From assembly GCF_028532485.1 (NCBI RefSeq), contig NZ_CP116942.1, positions 3,782,001 to 3,846,000 of the forward strand: DNA of 64,000 bases, in the 5' to 3' direction. Below, piece by piece: positions 25,835 to 34,471 of the stretch; within the stretch, counting starts at the first letter, position 1; each line of letters starts with the position of its first letter. The notes below the pieces were generated by a model. That model made no database searches. It was not told where the DNA came from and saw only the letters and a list, made by a program, of their open reading frames with translations. Source of the stretch: Iamia majanohamensis (GTDB lineage Bacteria; Actinomycetota; Acidimicrobiia; Acidimicrobiales; Iamiaceae). A program made the position numbers and the translations under genes.

Positions 25835-25840
25835 AATGTA
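25835..25840 (-). promoter_or_regulatory. candidate -10 element (TACATT) of the antiporter gene
   Basis: TACATT on the minus strand, 58 bp before ATG 25777, in the only A/T-rich patch of the divergent gap. That gap shows nothing else. Confidence 0.3.
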
Positions 25841-25917
25841 CGACGCCCGGGGCCGGGTGGCGATGGGTCCGCGGGGGGGACGGTTCACCCTCGCGCCGAG
25901 CGGGGACGCTCCCTCTC

Positions 25918-26277
25918 ATGACCTCATCGCCCGACAGCGCGTTCTCGACCCGTCTCCGCGGTGAGCTGGCCGCCTCCGGCCTGAGCCAGGCCGAGCTGGC
26001 CCGACGGGTCGGCGTGAGCCAGCAGACGGTGTCGAAGTGGCTGGCGGCCGAGACCCAGCCCCGGATCAAGGTCGTCCCCCTCCTGGCCGAGGCCCTCGAC
26101 CTGTCGCCCACCGAGCTGTCGGCCACCCTGGTCTCGGCCAACGGGGCCGGCGCCTTCGTCGCCAGCACCGACGACGCCCGGGTGGCCGCCCTCGTCCACC
26201 GGATCCGCAGCCTGGCCCCGGCCCAGCTGGCCCGGGTGGAGGCCTACGTGCACGGCCTGCGCGACGCCGCGCCCTGA
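25918..26277 (+). CDS. XRE-family helix-turn-helix regulator
   Basis: 119 aa. The N-terminal Cro/C1-type HTH spans residues ~10-65: FSTRLRGELAASGLSQAELA, RRVGVSQQTVSKWLAAETQP, then [16 protein letters not shown]. The recognition helix is around SQQTVSKWL. The C-terminal ~50 residues (VAALVHRIRSLAPAQLARVE, YVHGL) are helical and could dimerise. There is no ligand-binding domain. It lies 29 bp before the ABC exporter operon on the same strand and divergent from the antiporter, so either could be its target; no operator was identified. Confidence 0.85.
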   Translation: MTSSPDSAFSTRLRGELAASGLSQAELARRVGVSQQTVSKWLAAETQPRIKVVPLLAEALDLSPTELSATLVSANGAGAFVASTDDARVAALVHRIRSLAPAQLARVEAYVHGLRDAAP

Positions 26278-26293
26278 CCTCCCGGGCCCGTCC

Positions 26294-26299
26294 TAGGGT
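26294..26299 (+). promoter_or_regulatory. predicted -10 element (TAGGGT) of the ABC exporter operon
   Basis: TAGGGT, 7-nt spacer, then GTG 26307, with no Shine-Dalgarno sequence. It supports the GTG start and a transcript separate from the XRE gene. Confidence 0.45.
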
Positions 26300-26306
26300 C
26301 CCGGCC

Positions 26307-27278
26307 GTGCCCGCGCCCGCCACCGTCGTCGACGAGGGCCGGGTGCTGGTGGCGTCCGGGGTGGTCAAGCGGTGGGGCTCGACCCTCGCCCTGGCCGGCG
26401 CCGACCTGGACGTGGGCCCCGGCGTCACCGGGCTCCTCGGGGCCAACGGCTCGGGCAAGACCACCCTGCTGGGGCTGCTCCTCGGCCTGCACCGGCCCGA
26501 CCAGGGCCACATCCGGGTGCTCGGCCTCGACCCCACCACCGCCGGCCCCGAGGTGCGGGCCCGGGTGGGCTACGCGCCCGAGCACCACTCGCTGCCCCCG
26601 GACGTGAAGGCCGTCGACCTCGTCCGCCACGTGGCCGAGCTCCACGGCCTGCCCCGCCGGGAGGCCACCGGGCGGGCGTCCGACGTGCTCTGGCAGGTGG
26701 GCCTGGGCGAGGAGCGGGTGCGCCCGCTCGGCACCATGTCCACCGGCCAGCGCCAGCGGGTGAAGCTGGCCCAGGCCATCGTCCACGACCCGGTGCTGGT
26801 GCTGCTGGACGAGCCCACCGAGGGCCTCGACCCGGTCCAGCGCGACGACATGCTCGCCCTCATCCGCCGCGTGGGCCACGACTTCGGCATCCACGTGCTG
26901 CTCTCCAGCCACGTCCTCGACGAGGTCGAGCGGGTGGCCGACGGGGCCGTGATCCTCCACGCCGGGCGGGTGGTGAGCAGCGGGGCCCTGGCCGACCTCC
27001 AGGCCTCCAGCACCGGTGGCGTGGTGGTGGAGGTGGTGGGCGACCCCGCCCCCCTCGCCACCGAGCTGGCCGCCCGGGGGCTCCCCGCCGAGGTGGCCGG
27101 ACCCCGCCTGGTCGTGGGCGGGGGCGAGGAGGTCTTCGACGTGGTGCGCGACCTGCTGGCCGCCCGCGGGGTGGCCGTGCGACGCCTCGAGCCCCGGCGC
27201 CGGAGCCTGGAGGAGGTCTTCCTCTCCTCGGGGCTGACCGGCGGCCAGGCCGACCCCACGGGGGCGGCCGGTGGCTGA
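26307..27278 (+). CDS. ABC transporter ATP-binding protein (first of two)
   Basis: 323 aa from GTG 26307. Walker A is LLGANGSGKTTLLGL near residue 50, the Q-loop region includes VGYAPEHHSLPPD, the signature is GTMSTGQRQRVKLAQAI near 148 (STGQR instead of LSGGQ, common in this subfamily), Walker B is VLVLLDEPTEGLDP near 170, and the H-loop is VLLSSHVLDEVERV near 207. A C-terminal ~90-residue extension is typical of CcmA/NatA-type exporters. It energises the membrane protein encoded next, whose GTG start overlaps this gene by 8 bp. The substrate is unknown. Confidence 0.92.
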   Translation: MPAPATVVDEGRVLVASGVVKRWGSTLALAGADLDVGPGVTGLLGANGSGKTTLLGLLLGLHRPDQGHIRVLGLDPTTAGPEVRARVGYAPEHHSLPPDVKAVDLVRHVAELHGLPRREATGRASDVLWQVGLGEERVRPLGTMSTGQRQRVKLAQAIVHDPVLVLLDEPTEGLDPVQRDDMLALIRRVGHDFGIHVLLSSHVLDEVERVADGAVILHAGRVVSSGALADLQASSTGGVVVEVVGDPAPLATELAARGLPAEVAGPRLVVGGGEEVFDVVRDLLAARGVAVRRLEPRRRSLEEVFLSSGLTGGQADPTGAAGG

Positions 27279-28158
27279 CACCACGCCCCCCGGGCGCCCG
27301 GCCCGGATCCTCGACCGCGGCTACCGCACCTACGCCGGGCCCCGCAGCGGCGTCGGCGGTGCCGTCGGCACCCTGGTCCGCCACAGCGCCCAGCGGGCCC
27401 TCGGCCTGCGCCGCTCGGGCTGGGCCAAGATCCTGCCCGTCGCCTCGGTGGCCATCGCCTACGTCCCGGCCATCGTCTTCATCGGCCTGGTGGCGCTCCT
27501 CCCCGAGGGCGACGTGGCCGAGATCGACCTGCCGTCCTACGGCGACTACTTCTCCTTCATCGCCGCCGCCCTCACCCTGTTCGTGGCCTTCGTGAGCCCC
27601 GAGGTCCTCTGCCCCGACCGCCGCACCGGGATGCTGGGGGTCTACCTGGCCTCGCCCCTCACGCGCGACACCTACCTGGCGGCCAAGGCCACCGCCACCT
27701 TCGCCATCCTCAGCCTGGTGACGATCGGACCACCCCTGCTCATGCTCGTCGCCTACGTGATCCAGGGCGTGGGCCCCGACGGCCCCGCGGGGGTGGCCGG
27801 CACCCTGGCCCGCATCCTGGTGGCCGGCGCCGTCCTCAGCCTGCTCTACACGGCCGTGTCGATGGGCGTGTCGGCGCTCACCGATCGCAAGGCCTTCGCC
27901 ACCGCGGCCCTGCTGCTGGTCATCGTCGTGCCCTCGCTGTTCATCAGCGTCCTGGTCGAGGCGGGCGGTGCGCCCGAGGGGCTCTACTCGCTCACCCTCG
28001 TGGCCGGGCCCTTCAGCCTGGTGCAGCTGATCCACGGCGAGGCGACCGACATCGCCGGGCTCACCCTGCCCGTCAGCCTGGCCGGCACCTTCGCCCTGGT
28101 CGCGCTGGGGGCGGTCGTCTGCCGCACCCGCTACCAGCTGCTGCAGGTGACCCGGTGA
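27271..28158 (+). CDS. ABC exporter membrane protein (ABC-2 type)
   Basis: 295 aa from GTG 27271, overlapping the ATPase gene. The N-terminus (RILDRGYRTYAGPRSGVGG) is a recurrent start for ABC-2 permeases paired with CcmA-like ATPases. About six transmembrane segments: VASVAIAYVPAIVFIGLVAL near 55, FIAAALTLFVAFVSPEVL near 95, FAILSLVTIGPPLLMLVAYV near 142, ILVAGAVLSLLYTAVSMGVS near 180, AALLLVIVVPSLFISVLVE near 208 and the last near 275. The fragment CPDRRTGMLGVYLASPLTRD is the conserved cytoplasmic coupling loop. It forms a heteromeric exporter with the ATPases of this operon. Confidence 0.88.
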   Translation: MADTTPPGRPARILDRGYRTYAGPRSGVGGAVGTLVRHSAQRALGLRRSGWAKILPVASVAIAYVPAIVFIGLVALLPEGDVAEIDLPSYGDYFSFIAAALTLFVAFVSPEVLCPDRRTGMLGVYLASPLTRDTYLAAKATATFAILSLVTIGPPLLMLVAYVIQGVGPDGPAGVAGTLARILVAGAVLSLLYTAVSMGVSALTDRKAFATAALLLVIVVPSLFISVLVEAGGAPEGLYSLTLVAGPFSLVQLIHGEATDIAGLTLPVSLAGTFALVALGAVVCRTRYQLLQVTR

Positions 28159-29111
28159 CGGCCCCGACGACCGCTCCCCCGCCCGGGCCCGCCTCGACGG
28201 CCATGGTCGAGGTGGAGGCGTGCAGCCGGTGGTTCGGCGACGTGGTGGCCGTGTCCGAGGTCAGCTTCACCCTCCAGGCCGGGGTGACCGCCCTGCTCGG
28301 CCCCAACGGGGCGGGGAAGTCCACCCTGCTGCGCCTCCTCTGCGGGCTGGTGGCCCCGGCCCGGGGGACGGTGCGGGTGCTCGGCCGGGACCCCCGGCGC
28401 GACATCGAGGTCCACCGCGACCTCGGCCTCGTGCCCCAGCAGGAGACGGTGTTCGACCGCCTCACCGCCCTGGAGCTGGTCGAGACCTGCGCCCTCCTGC
28501 GCGGCGTGGCCGACCCCCGCGACGCTGCGGCCGCCGCCCTCGCCGCGGTGGAGCTCGACCCCGGCGACCGGCGCCACCTCCCCACCTACTCCCGGGGCAT
28601 GCGCCAGCGGGTGAAGGTGGCCCAGGCCATCGTGCACGACCCCGCCGTGCTCGTCCTCGACGAGCCCCTGACCGGGCTCGACCCCCGCCAGCGCCGCCAC
28701 ATGACCGACCTCTTCCACCACCTGGGCGACCGGGGTCGCTGCGTCGTCGTGTCCAGCCACGTCCTGGAGGAGGTGGAGCGCTTCGGCTCCGACGTCCTGG
28801 TCATCGTCCAGGGCCGCCTGGCCGCCGAGGGCGACTACCGGGCCATCCGGGACCTCATGGACGACCGGCCCCACCGCATCCGCATCCGCACCGACCGGCC
28901 CCACGAGGTGGCCGGCCGGCTCCTCGCCGCCGGCACCGTGCTCGGCCTGGAGGTGACCGGCCCCGACGCCGTGGTGGTCGAGACCGACCGGGTCCACGAC
29001 CTCCGGCGCACCGTCGCCGTGGTGGCCCGCGACGCCGAGGCCCACCTGTGGGAGGTCGCCCCGCTCGACGACGACCTCGACTCGGTGTTCCGCTACCTGG
29101 TGGGCCGGTGA
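28155..29111 (+). CDS. ABC transporter ATP-binding protein (second of two)
   Basis: 318 aa from GTG 28155, overlapping the permease stop by four bases (GTGA). Walker A is LLGPNGAGKSTLLRL near residue 50, the signature is TYSRGMRQRVKVAQAI near 150, Walker B is VLVLDEPLTGLDPRQ near 172, and the H-loop is VVVSSHVLEEVERF near 208. It is similar in layout to the first ATPase (both end the signature with RQRVK.AQAIVHDP), so the pair probably arose by duplication. The C-terminal domain (HRIRIRTDRPHEVAGRLL) is regulatory-like. With two ATPases and two permeases the operon could encode one heterotetramer or two related pumps. Confidence 0.92.
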   Translation: MTAPTTAPPPGPASTAMVEVEACSRWFGDVVAVSEVSFTLQAGVTALLGPNGAGKSTLLRLLCGLVAPARGTVRVLGRDPRRDIEVHRDLGLVPQQETVFDRLTALELVETCALLRGVADPRDAAAAALAAVELDPGDRRHLPTYSRGMRQRVKVAQAIVHDPAVLVLDEPLTGLDPRQRRHMTDLFHHLGDRGRCVVVSSHVLEEVERFGSDVLVIVQGRLAAEGDYRAIRDLMDDRPHRIRIRTDRPHEVAGRLLAAGTVLGLEVTGPDAVVVETDRVHDLRRTVAVVARDAEAHLWEVAPLDDDLDSVFRYLVGR

Positions 29112-29863
29112 CCGCCGCCGCCCCCCGGGCCCGGGCCCGCGGCGGTCCGCCGTCCGGGTCGTTCCGCCGCCTCTACGCGGTGTTCCTGCGCCACCAGCTC
29201 ACGTGGGGGCGGGCCGCGGTGATCCTCGCCCTCGGGGCCCTGGCGATCCTCGTCGGGGTGGCCATCCGGGCCGGGGCCGACGACCAGGTGACGGCCGGGA
29301 CCGAGTTCATCAACGGCTTCGCCTTCACCACGGTGGTCCCGGTCTGCGCCCTGGTGTTCTCCAGCTCGGCCCTGGGCGACACGGTCGACGACCGCACCCT
29401 GGTCTACCTGTGGCTCACGCCGGTGCCCCGGTGGCGCATCGCCGGCGCCGCCACCCTGGCCTCGATCACCGTCGCCCTCCCGCTCGTGTCGATCCCCCTC
29501 GTCGCCGCCGCCGCGGCCACCGGGGCGGGCCGGGCCCTGGTGGGCGCCACCGCGGTGGCGTGCATCGTCGGGACCGTGGGCTACGCCGGGGTGTTCGCCG
29601 CGCTCGGGCTGCGGGTGCGGCGCGCCCTGCTCTGGGGGATCGCCTACATCCTCCTCTGGGAGGGCTTCGTGGCCACCGCCAGCGAGACCGCGGCCCGGCT
29701 CTCGCTGCGCGCCTACACGGCCTCGATCCTCTCCCAGTACACCGGGGTGGGCCTGCGCCTCGGGTCGCTCACCCTGGTGTCGGGGATCGTCGTGCCCCTC
29801 CTCGTCGGCGCCGCCTTCGTCGGGGTCACCACGTGGCTGCTGACCCGGGTCACGGTCGACTGA
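29108..29863 (+). CDS. ABC exporter membrane protein (second permease)
   Basis: 251 aa from GTG 29108, overlapping the ATPase stop (GTGA). The N-terminal RRLYAVFLRHQLTWGRAAVI leads into about six hydrophobic segments (VILALGALAILVGVAIRAG, FAFTTVVPVCALVFSSSALG, ASITVALPLVSIPLVAAAAA, ACIVGTVGYAGVFAALGL, LWGIAYILLWEGFVATASE, SGIVVPLLVGAAFVGVTTWL). The loop GDTVDDRTLVYLWLTPVPRW is the ABC-2 coupling region. It follows the paired order ATPase-permease-ATPase-permease. Confidence 0.87.
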   Translation: MTAAAPRARARGGPPSGSFRRLYAVFLRHQLTWGRAAVILALGALAILVGVAIRAGADDQVTAGTEFINGFAFTTVVPVCALVFSSSALGDTVDDRTLVYLWLTPVPRWRIAGAATLASITVALPLVSIPLVAAAAATGAGRALVGATAVACIVGTVGYAGVFAALGLRVRRALLWGIAYILLWEGFVATASETAARLSLRAYTASILSQYTGVGLRLGSLTLVSGIVVPLLVGAAFVGVTTWLLTRVTVD

Positions 29864-31185
29864 TCCCCCCGCCGGGGGAGCCGGCGTCCCGGCGGGCGGT
29901 GCTCGCCCTGGCGGTGCCGTCGCTCGGCGCCCTGGCCGCGGAGCCGCTCTACGTCCTGGCCGACACCGCCATCGTCGGCCACCTGGGCACACCCCAGCTG
30001 GGCGGGCTCGGGGTGGCCTCCACCGTGCTGCTCACCGCAGCCACCATCTTCATCTTCCTGGCCTACGGGACGACCGGGGCGGTCGGGCGCCGCACCGGCG
30101 CCGGCGACCCCCGGGGCGCGGCCCACGTGGCGGTGCAGGGCCTGTGGCTGGCCCTGGGCCTGGGGGTGGCGGCGGCCGCCGTGCTCGCCGTCTCCGGCCC
30201 CGCGCTGATCCGCCTCCTCGGCGGCGAGGGCGAGGTGGCGGCCAACGCCGAGGTGTACCTGCGCATCTCCCTGCTCGGGCTGCCCGCCCTGCTCGTGACC
30301 ATGGCCGGCACCGGCTACCTGCGCGGCATCCAGGACGCCCGCACGCCCCTCGTCGTGGCCGGGGCGACGGCGGTGGGCAACCTGGTGCTGCAGGTGGCCC
30401 TCATCGAGGGGCTGGGCTACGGCATCGGGGCCTCGGCCCTGTCCACCGTCGTCGCCCAGGTCGCCGGGGCCGCGGTGTACCTCGTGAAGGTGGGCGGGGC
30501 GGCCCGGCGCCTGGGCGCGTCGCTGGCACCGGACCGGGAGGTGCTGGTGCGCCTGGCGCGCATCGGGCGCGACCTGCTGGTGCGGACGGCCACGCTGCGC
30601 CTCGCCTTCGGCGCCGCCACCGCCGTGGCCGCCCGCCTGGGCGAGGTGCCCCTCGCCGCCCACCAGGTGGCCTTCGAGATCATGACGTCGCTGTCGCTGG
30701 TGCTCGACGCCCTCGCCATCGCCGGCCAGTCGCTGGTGTCGACCGCGCTGGGGGCGGGCGACGGCGGCTCGGCCCGGGCCACCGGGGCACGCATCCTGGG
30801 GTGGGGCGTGCTGGCCGGCGTGGTCGCGGGCGCAGGCCTCCTCGCGCTGCGGGTGCCCCTCGCCGGGGTCTTCAGCGACGACCCTGCGGTGGAGGCCCTC
30901 ACCGCAGAGCTGCTCCTGTGGGTCGCCGTGCTCCAGCCCGTCGCCGGGGCCGTCTTCGCCCTCGACGGGATCCTCATCGGGGCCGGGGACCTCCGCTACC
31001 TGGCCCGAGCCATGGCCGGCGCCGCCGCCCTGTTCGTGGTCCTGGCCCTCGGCGTGCTCGGCGCCGACCTCGGGGTGGCGTGGCTGTGGGCCGCCCTCGG
31101 CGTCATGCTGCTGGCCCGGCTCCTGCCCCTCCTCGTCCGCTTCCGGCGGGGGCGGTGGGCCGTCGCCGGGGCCGAGCACCCCTGA
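29833..31185 (+). CDS. MATE-family multidrug/toxin exporter (DinF-like)
   Basis: About 450 aa with 12 predicted transmembrane helices. It begins the MATE fold with AVLALAVPSLGALAAEPLYV and LADTAIVGHLGTPQLGGLG, contains LLGLPALLVTMAGTGYLRGI near residue 150 and PLAAHQVAFEIMTSLSLVLD near 270 of the second half, all typical of DinF-type MATE antiporters that export cationic compounds using Na+ or H+. The start is uncertain: GTG 29833 overlaps the permease by 31 bp, while CTG 29860 would give a CTGA overlap like the GTGA overlaps of the preceding genes. It probably belongs to the ABC operon. Confidence 0.88.
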   Translation: MAADPGHGRLIPPPGEPASRRAVLALAVPSLGALAAEPLYVLADTAIVGHLGTPQLGGLGVASTVLLTAATIFIFLAYGTTGAVGRRTGAGDPRGAAHVAVQGLWLALGLGVAAAAVLAVSGPALIRLLGGEGEVAANAEVYLRISLLGLPALLVTMAGTGYLRGIQDARTPLVVAGATAVGNLVLQVALIEGLGYGIGASALSTVVAQVAGAAVYLVKVGGAARRLGASLAPDREVLVRLARIGRDLLVRTATLRLAFGAATAVAARLGEVPLAAHQVAFEIMTSLSLVLDALAIAGQSLVSTALGAGDGGSARATGARILGWGVLAGVVAGAGLLALRVPLAGVFSDDPAVEALTAELLLWVAVLQPVAGAVFALDGILIGAGDLRYLARAMAGAAALFVVLALGVLGADLGVAWLWAALGVMLLARLLPLLVRFRRGRWAVAGAEHP

Positions 31186-31230
31186 GGCGACCGGGGCCAC
31201 GGGCCACCTCGCGACGGGGTGGGGCGCGGC

Positions 31231-32475
31231 TCAGAACATGGTGGCGCAGTGGGGGGCGACCGGGCTGGCGAACAGGGCGTCGGCGGTGGCCAGCGCACCG
31301 GGCCGGTGCTCGACGGCCCGGCCCACCCGGGCCAGGGCGGAGGGGGCCACGCCGCCGAGGGCGACGGTGCCCAGCTCCTCGGCCCCGAGGGTCAGGTCCG
31401 GCGCGGCGTCGGTGGCGTCGACGGTGCCCGTCCCGTCCGCGTCGGCCTCGATGCGGAACCGCCCGCCCGAGGCGGGCCGGAACCCGTCGACCACCTCGAC
31501 CACGAGGTCGCCGCCGGCGCCCCACCGCCGGGGCCCGAGGGCGCGGGGGACGTCGAGGATCCGCAGCCACAGCCAGTCCGACAGGGCCGAGGCCCGCACC
31601 CGGCGGGCGTCGCGCACCGCCAGCAGCAGGGGGTCGTCGATCGCGGCGTGGAGGACGTCGACCTCGGCGTAGAGGTCGTGGGCCAGCAGGCCCCGCCACA
31701 GCTCCAGGTGGACGAGGTCGTCGGCCCCGAGGAGGTCCTCGACCCGCAGCGTGCTCTCGGGCAGGCGGTCCGGCCACCACCGCTCGAGGGCGCGGTAGGT
31801 GGCCCACCCGTCGACGGTGCCGGCCTCGTCCTCGTGCACGAGCACCATGAGCGCGGTGCCGCCCTCGCGCCCGTCGGGCCGGTCGCGGAAGACGTGGGTC
31901 TCCCACCAGGCCTCGGACCGGCCCACGGCCCCCGGCCGGCGGGACCGGATGCGCTCGTAGGCCGCAGGGAGCACGGCGCGGGCCTGGGCCACCGTGACCT
32001 GGCGCAGCCGTCCGGCCGGCGACGGGACCTCGGGGCGCAGCCGCGCCCACTCGGGGGCCACCCGCAGGCGCACGCCCCGGGTGGCGACGCCGTACCCGAA
32101 GCGCCCGTAGATGGCCGCCTCCGAGGCGGTCAGCACCGCCACCGGCTCGGGCCCGGCGGCCACGTCGTCGAGCTGGCGGCGCATGAGCTCGCTGAGCACG
32201 CCCCGGCGGCGGTGCGTGGGCGCCACCCCGACCATGGTCACACCGGCGGCGGGCACCACGGCGCCGCCGGGGAGGGTGAGGTCCATGGTGAAGGCGCCCG
32301 CGCCGCCCACCCACTCGTCGCCGTCGAGGACGCCGATGCTGCGCGCCGGCTCCCAGAGGTCACGCTCGTCCTCGACCAGCTCGGGCGACGGCGCCGGGAC
32401 GGCGAAGCCGCGCCACACCGGCAGCATGAAGGCCTCGAGCTCGTCGGGGCGGGGGACTCGGTAGGTGAGCTCCAT
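31231..32475 (-). CDS. Eis-like GNAT acetyltransferase
   Basis: 414 aa from ATG 32475. Three-part Eis architecture: an N-terminal GNAT domain with MVGVAPTHRRRGVLSELMRR near residue 85 (acetyl-CoA loop RRRGVL), then ASEAAIYGRFGYGVA near 118, matching the Eis motif with its proposed catalytic tyrosine, a second GNAT-like domain (LLGADDLVHLELWRGLLAHD near 250), and a C-terminal SCP2-like domain. The chain ends CATMF; in Eis the terminal carboxylate takes part in catalysis. Eis acetylates amines at several positions, including aminoglycosides; the natural substrate here is unknown. CAGGAT 7 nt before ATG suggests a leaderless transcript. Confidence 0.85.
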   Translation of the reverse strand: MELTYRVPRPDELEAFMLPVWRGFAVPAPSPELVEDERDLWEPARSIGVLDGDEWVGGAGAFTMDLTLPGGAVVPAAGVTMVGVAPTHRRRGVLSELMRRQLDDVAAGPEPVAVLTASEAAIYGRFGYGVATRGVRLRVAPEWARLRPEVPSPAGRLRQVTVAQARAVLPAAYERIRSRRPGAVGRSEAWWETHVFRDRPDGREGGTALMVLVHEDEAGTVDGWATYRALERWWPDRLPESTLRVEDLLGADDLVHLELWRGLLAHDLYAEVDVLHAAIDDPLLLAVRDARRVRASALSDWLWLRILDVPRALGPRRWGAGGDLVVEVVDGFRPASGGRFRIEADADGTGTVDATDAAPDLTLGAEELGTVALGGVAPSALARVGRAVEHRPGALATADALFASPVAPHCATMF

Positions 32476-32564
32476 GGCCCCGATCCTGACCCACGGGACG
32501 GGCGCCGGCCCACCGGGTTGGCGCCCCGGCGGCGGGGCCCGGCGGCGGTGCGGCCGGGCCCGGC

Positions 32565-34286
32565 TCAGGCGCAGCCGGTGATGATGTCCTGGATGTCGCT
32601 CGGGAGGGTGCCGCCGTTGCGGACCTCCTCGTCGAGGGCGGTGAACTCGTCGAAGCTGTAGCGCTGCTCGATCTGCTCGAGGGCGCAGGTGCAGGACTCG
32701 GTGGTCCCGCCGGAGGTGGTGCACGAATTGATGAACTGCGTGCGGGCCGTCGCCGGGTAGTCGTCGCCCCCGGGCGTCGGCGCCTCCGTGGTGGTGGGCT
32801 CCTCGGTGGTGGTGGGCTCCTCGGTGGTCGTGCCCTCCGTCGACGGCGCCGGCTCGGTGGTGGCCTCGGTCGTGGTGGTGGTGTCGGTCGAGGACGACTC
32901 GCTGCCGCCGGAGATGAAGGCGAACAGGGCGATGATGAGGATGACCACCACGACGGCCACCACCGCGACGATGGCGACCACCTTCCCGCCCCCGGAGCCC
33001 CCGCTCGAGGGGGCCGGGGCGCTGTAGCCGTGGGTCCCGGTGGGGTAGGCCCCGGAGGGGGCGGCGCTCCAGGTCGCGCCGGAGGGCGTGGCCGTCGGCG
33101 GGCCGCCGGTGCCACCCCCGTAGGAGGCGGGCGCGGGCGTGCCCGGGTACGACGGCGGCGCGGGCGTCCCGCCGTAGGGGGCGGGGGTGCCGTAGGCGGT
33201 GGCCGGCGCCGGCGTGCCCGTCGCCGGCGGCGCCGCGGGCTGGCCGTAGGGGGTCGCCGGGCCGGCGGGCGGCGGGGCGGGCGTGCCGGGCGAGACCGTC
33301 GGCGCCGCGGACGGGGCGGCCCCGGTGTCCGCCGCGGCGGCGGCCGCACCTCCGGCCGCGGCCGCACCGGCGGCGAGGGCGGCCGGCGGCAGGCCGGGGA
33401 GCAGGTCGGGGTCGGTGTGGAGGGGCACCGAGGCGATGCCCCGCTGCTCCTGGAGGTGCTGGGCCCACTGGGCCGCCTCCAGCGCGGACTGGGGCCGGTT
33501 GGCCGGGTCCTTGTCCATCAGGGTGTGGATCAGCTGGGCCACGTCGTCGGGGACGCCGACGTCGGTCAGCGCCGGCGGGTCCTCGGTGTTGACCCGGTAC
33601 ATGATGGCCACGACGGACTCGTCGACGTCCTTGACGAAGGGGGTGCGGCCGCTCGCCACTGCGCAGAGCATGGCGCCGAGGGCGTAGAGGTCGCTGGCGG
33701 ACGACGCCCGCTCGCCCCGGAGCACCTCGGGGGCGGTGTAGGCGACGGTGCCGGTGATGACCCCGGTGGCGGTGCGCTGGCTGTCGCCGAAGCGGGCGAT
33801 GCCGAAGTCCGCCAGCTTGTAGTCGCCGATCCGGGAGGTGAGGACGTTCGCGGGCTTGATGTCGCGGTGGAGGATCCCCGCCTTGTGGGCCGCGCCCAGC
33901 GCGTCGCACATCTGCACCGCGATGCGCAGCACCTCCTCGAGGGGGGCGGGGCCGTGGTCGGCCAGCTTGGCCTGGAGGGACCCGGAGGGCAGGTGCTCCA
34001 TGGCGAGGAACGGCAACCCGTCCTCGGTGGCCCCGGCGTCGTAGACGGTGACCACGTGGGGGTGCCACGACAGCGAGCCGATGGCCTGGCACTCGGCCTC
34101 GAAGCGGCGCTTGGCGTCGTCGTCGGTGGGGTCGACGTTGGTCAGCACCTTGAGGGCCACCGTGCGCCGCAGCTTCGGCTGGTGGGAGCGGTAGACGACG
34201 GCGAAGCCGCCCCGTCCCAGCTCGCGCTCGATGTCGTAGCCCGGGACCGCGACGCCCCCCGACAGCCGGTCGCCCCCGTCGCTCAT
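32565..34286 (-). CDS. receptor-type Ser/Thr protein kinase
   Basis: 573 aa. The N-terminal kinase domain (residues ~15-275) is complete: GRGGFAVVY, VALKVL (Lys), HRDIKPANVL (catalytic Asp), LADFGIARF and an activation segment TGTVAYTAPEVLRG. Residues ~295-410 are a Pro/Ala/Gly/Thr/Tyr-rich juxtamembrane linker. One helix VVAIVAVVAVVVVILIIALF (near 425) crosses the membrane. Outside is a Thr/Glu/Pro stalk with tandem TTTEEP repeats, then a ~65-residue domain with cysteines in FINSCTTSGG, ESCTCALEQ and the final ITGCA, suited to two disulfides. Topology is PknB-like but without PASTA repeats; the signal is unknown. A GAGGGG Shine-Dalgarno-like sequence precedes the ATG. The 185-bp gap upstream (34287-34471) shows no gene. 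Confidence 0.92.
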   Translation of the reverse strand: MSDGGDRLSGGVAVPGYDIERELGRGGFAVVYRSHQPKLRRTVALKVLTNVDPTDDDAKRRFEAECQAIGSLSWHPHVVTVYDAGATEDGLPFLAMEHLPSGSLQAKLADHGPAPLEEVLRIAVQMCDALGAAHKAGILHRDIKPANVLTSRIGDYKLADFGIARFGDSQRTATGVITGTVAYTAPEVLRGERASSASDLYALGAMLCAVASGRTPFVKDVDESVVAIMYRVNTEDPPALTDVGVPDDVAQLIHTLMDKDPANRPQSALEAAQWAQHLQEQRGIASVPLHTDPDLLPGLPPAALAAGAAAAGGAAAAAADTGAAPSAAPTVSPGTPAPPPAGPATPYGQPAAPPATGTPAPATAYGTPAPYGGTPAPPSYPGTPAPASYGGGTGGPPTATPSGATWSAAPSGAYPTGTHGYSAPAPSSGGSGGGKVVAIVAVVAVVVVILIIALFAFISGGSESSSTDTTTTTEATTEPAPSTEGTTTEEPTTTEEPTTTEAPTPGGDDYPATARTQFINSCTTSGGTTESCTCALEQIEQRYSFDEFTALDEEVRNGGTLPSDIQDIITGCA

Positions 34287-34471
34287 CGGTCGCCCCTCGC
34301 CGGGTGGCCGGCACCACGCCGACCCCGCACTCGCTCGCTGCGCACGCTCATCGTCTCAACCCGGCCTCCGTCGGAACAGGGCCCGATGCTACGCCGCCCC
34401 GGGGCCGCGACCGGCGGTCTGCGGGCGGGGAGGGCTCCCACCGTCGACGGGTGCCGGACGGGGCCGCGGGC

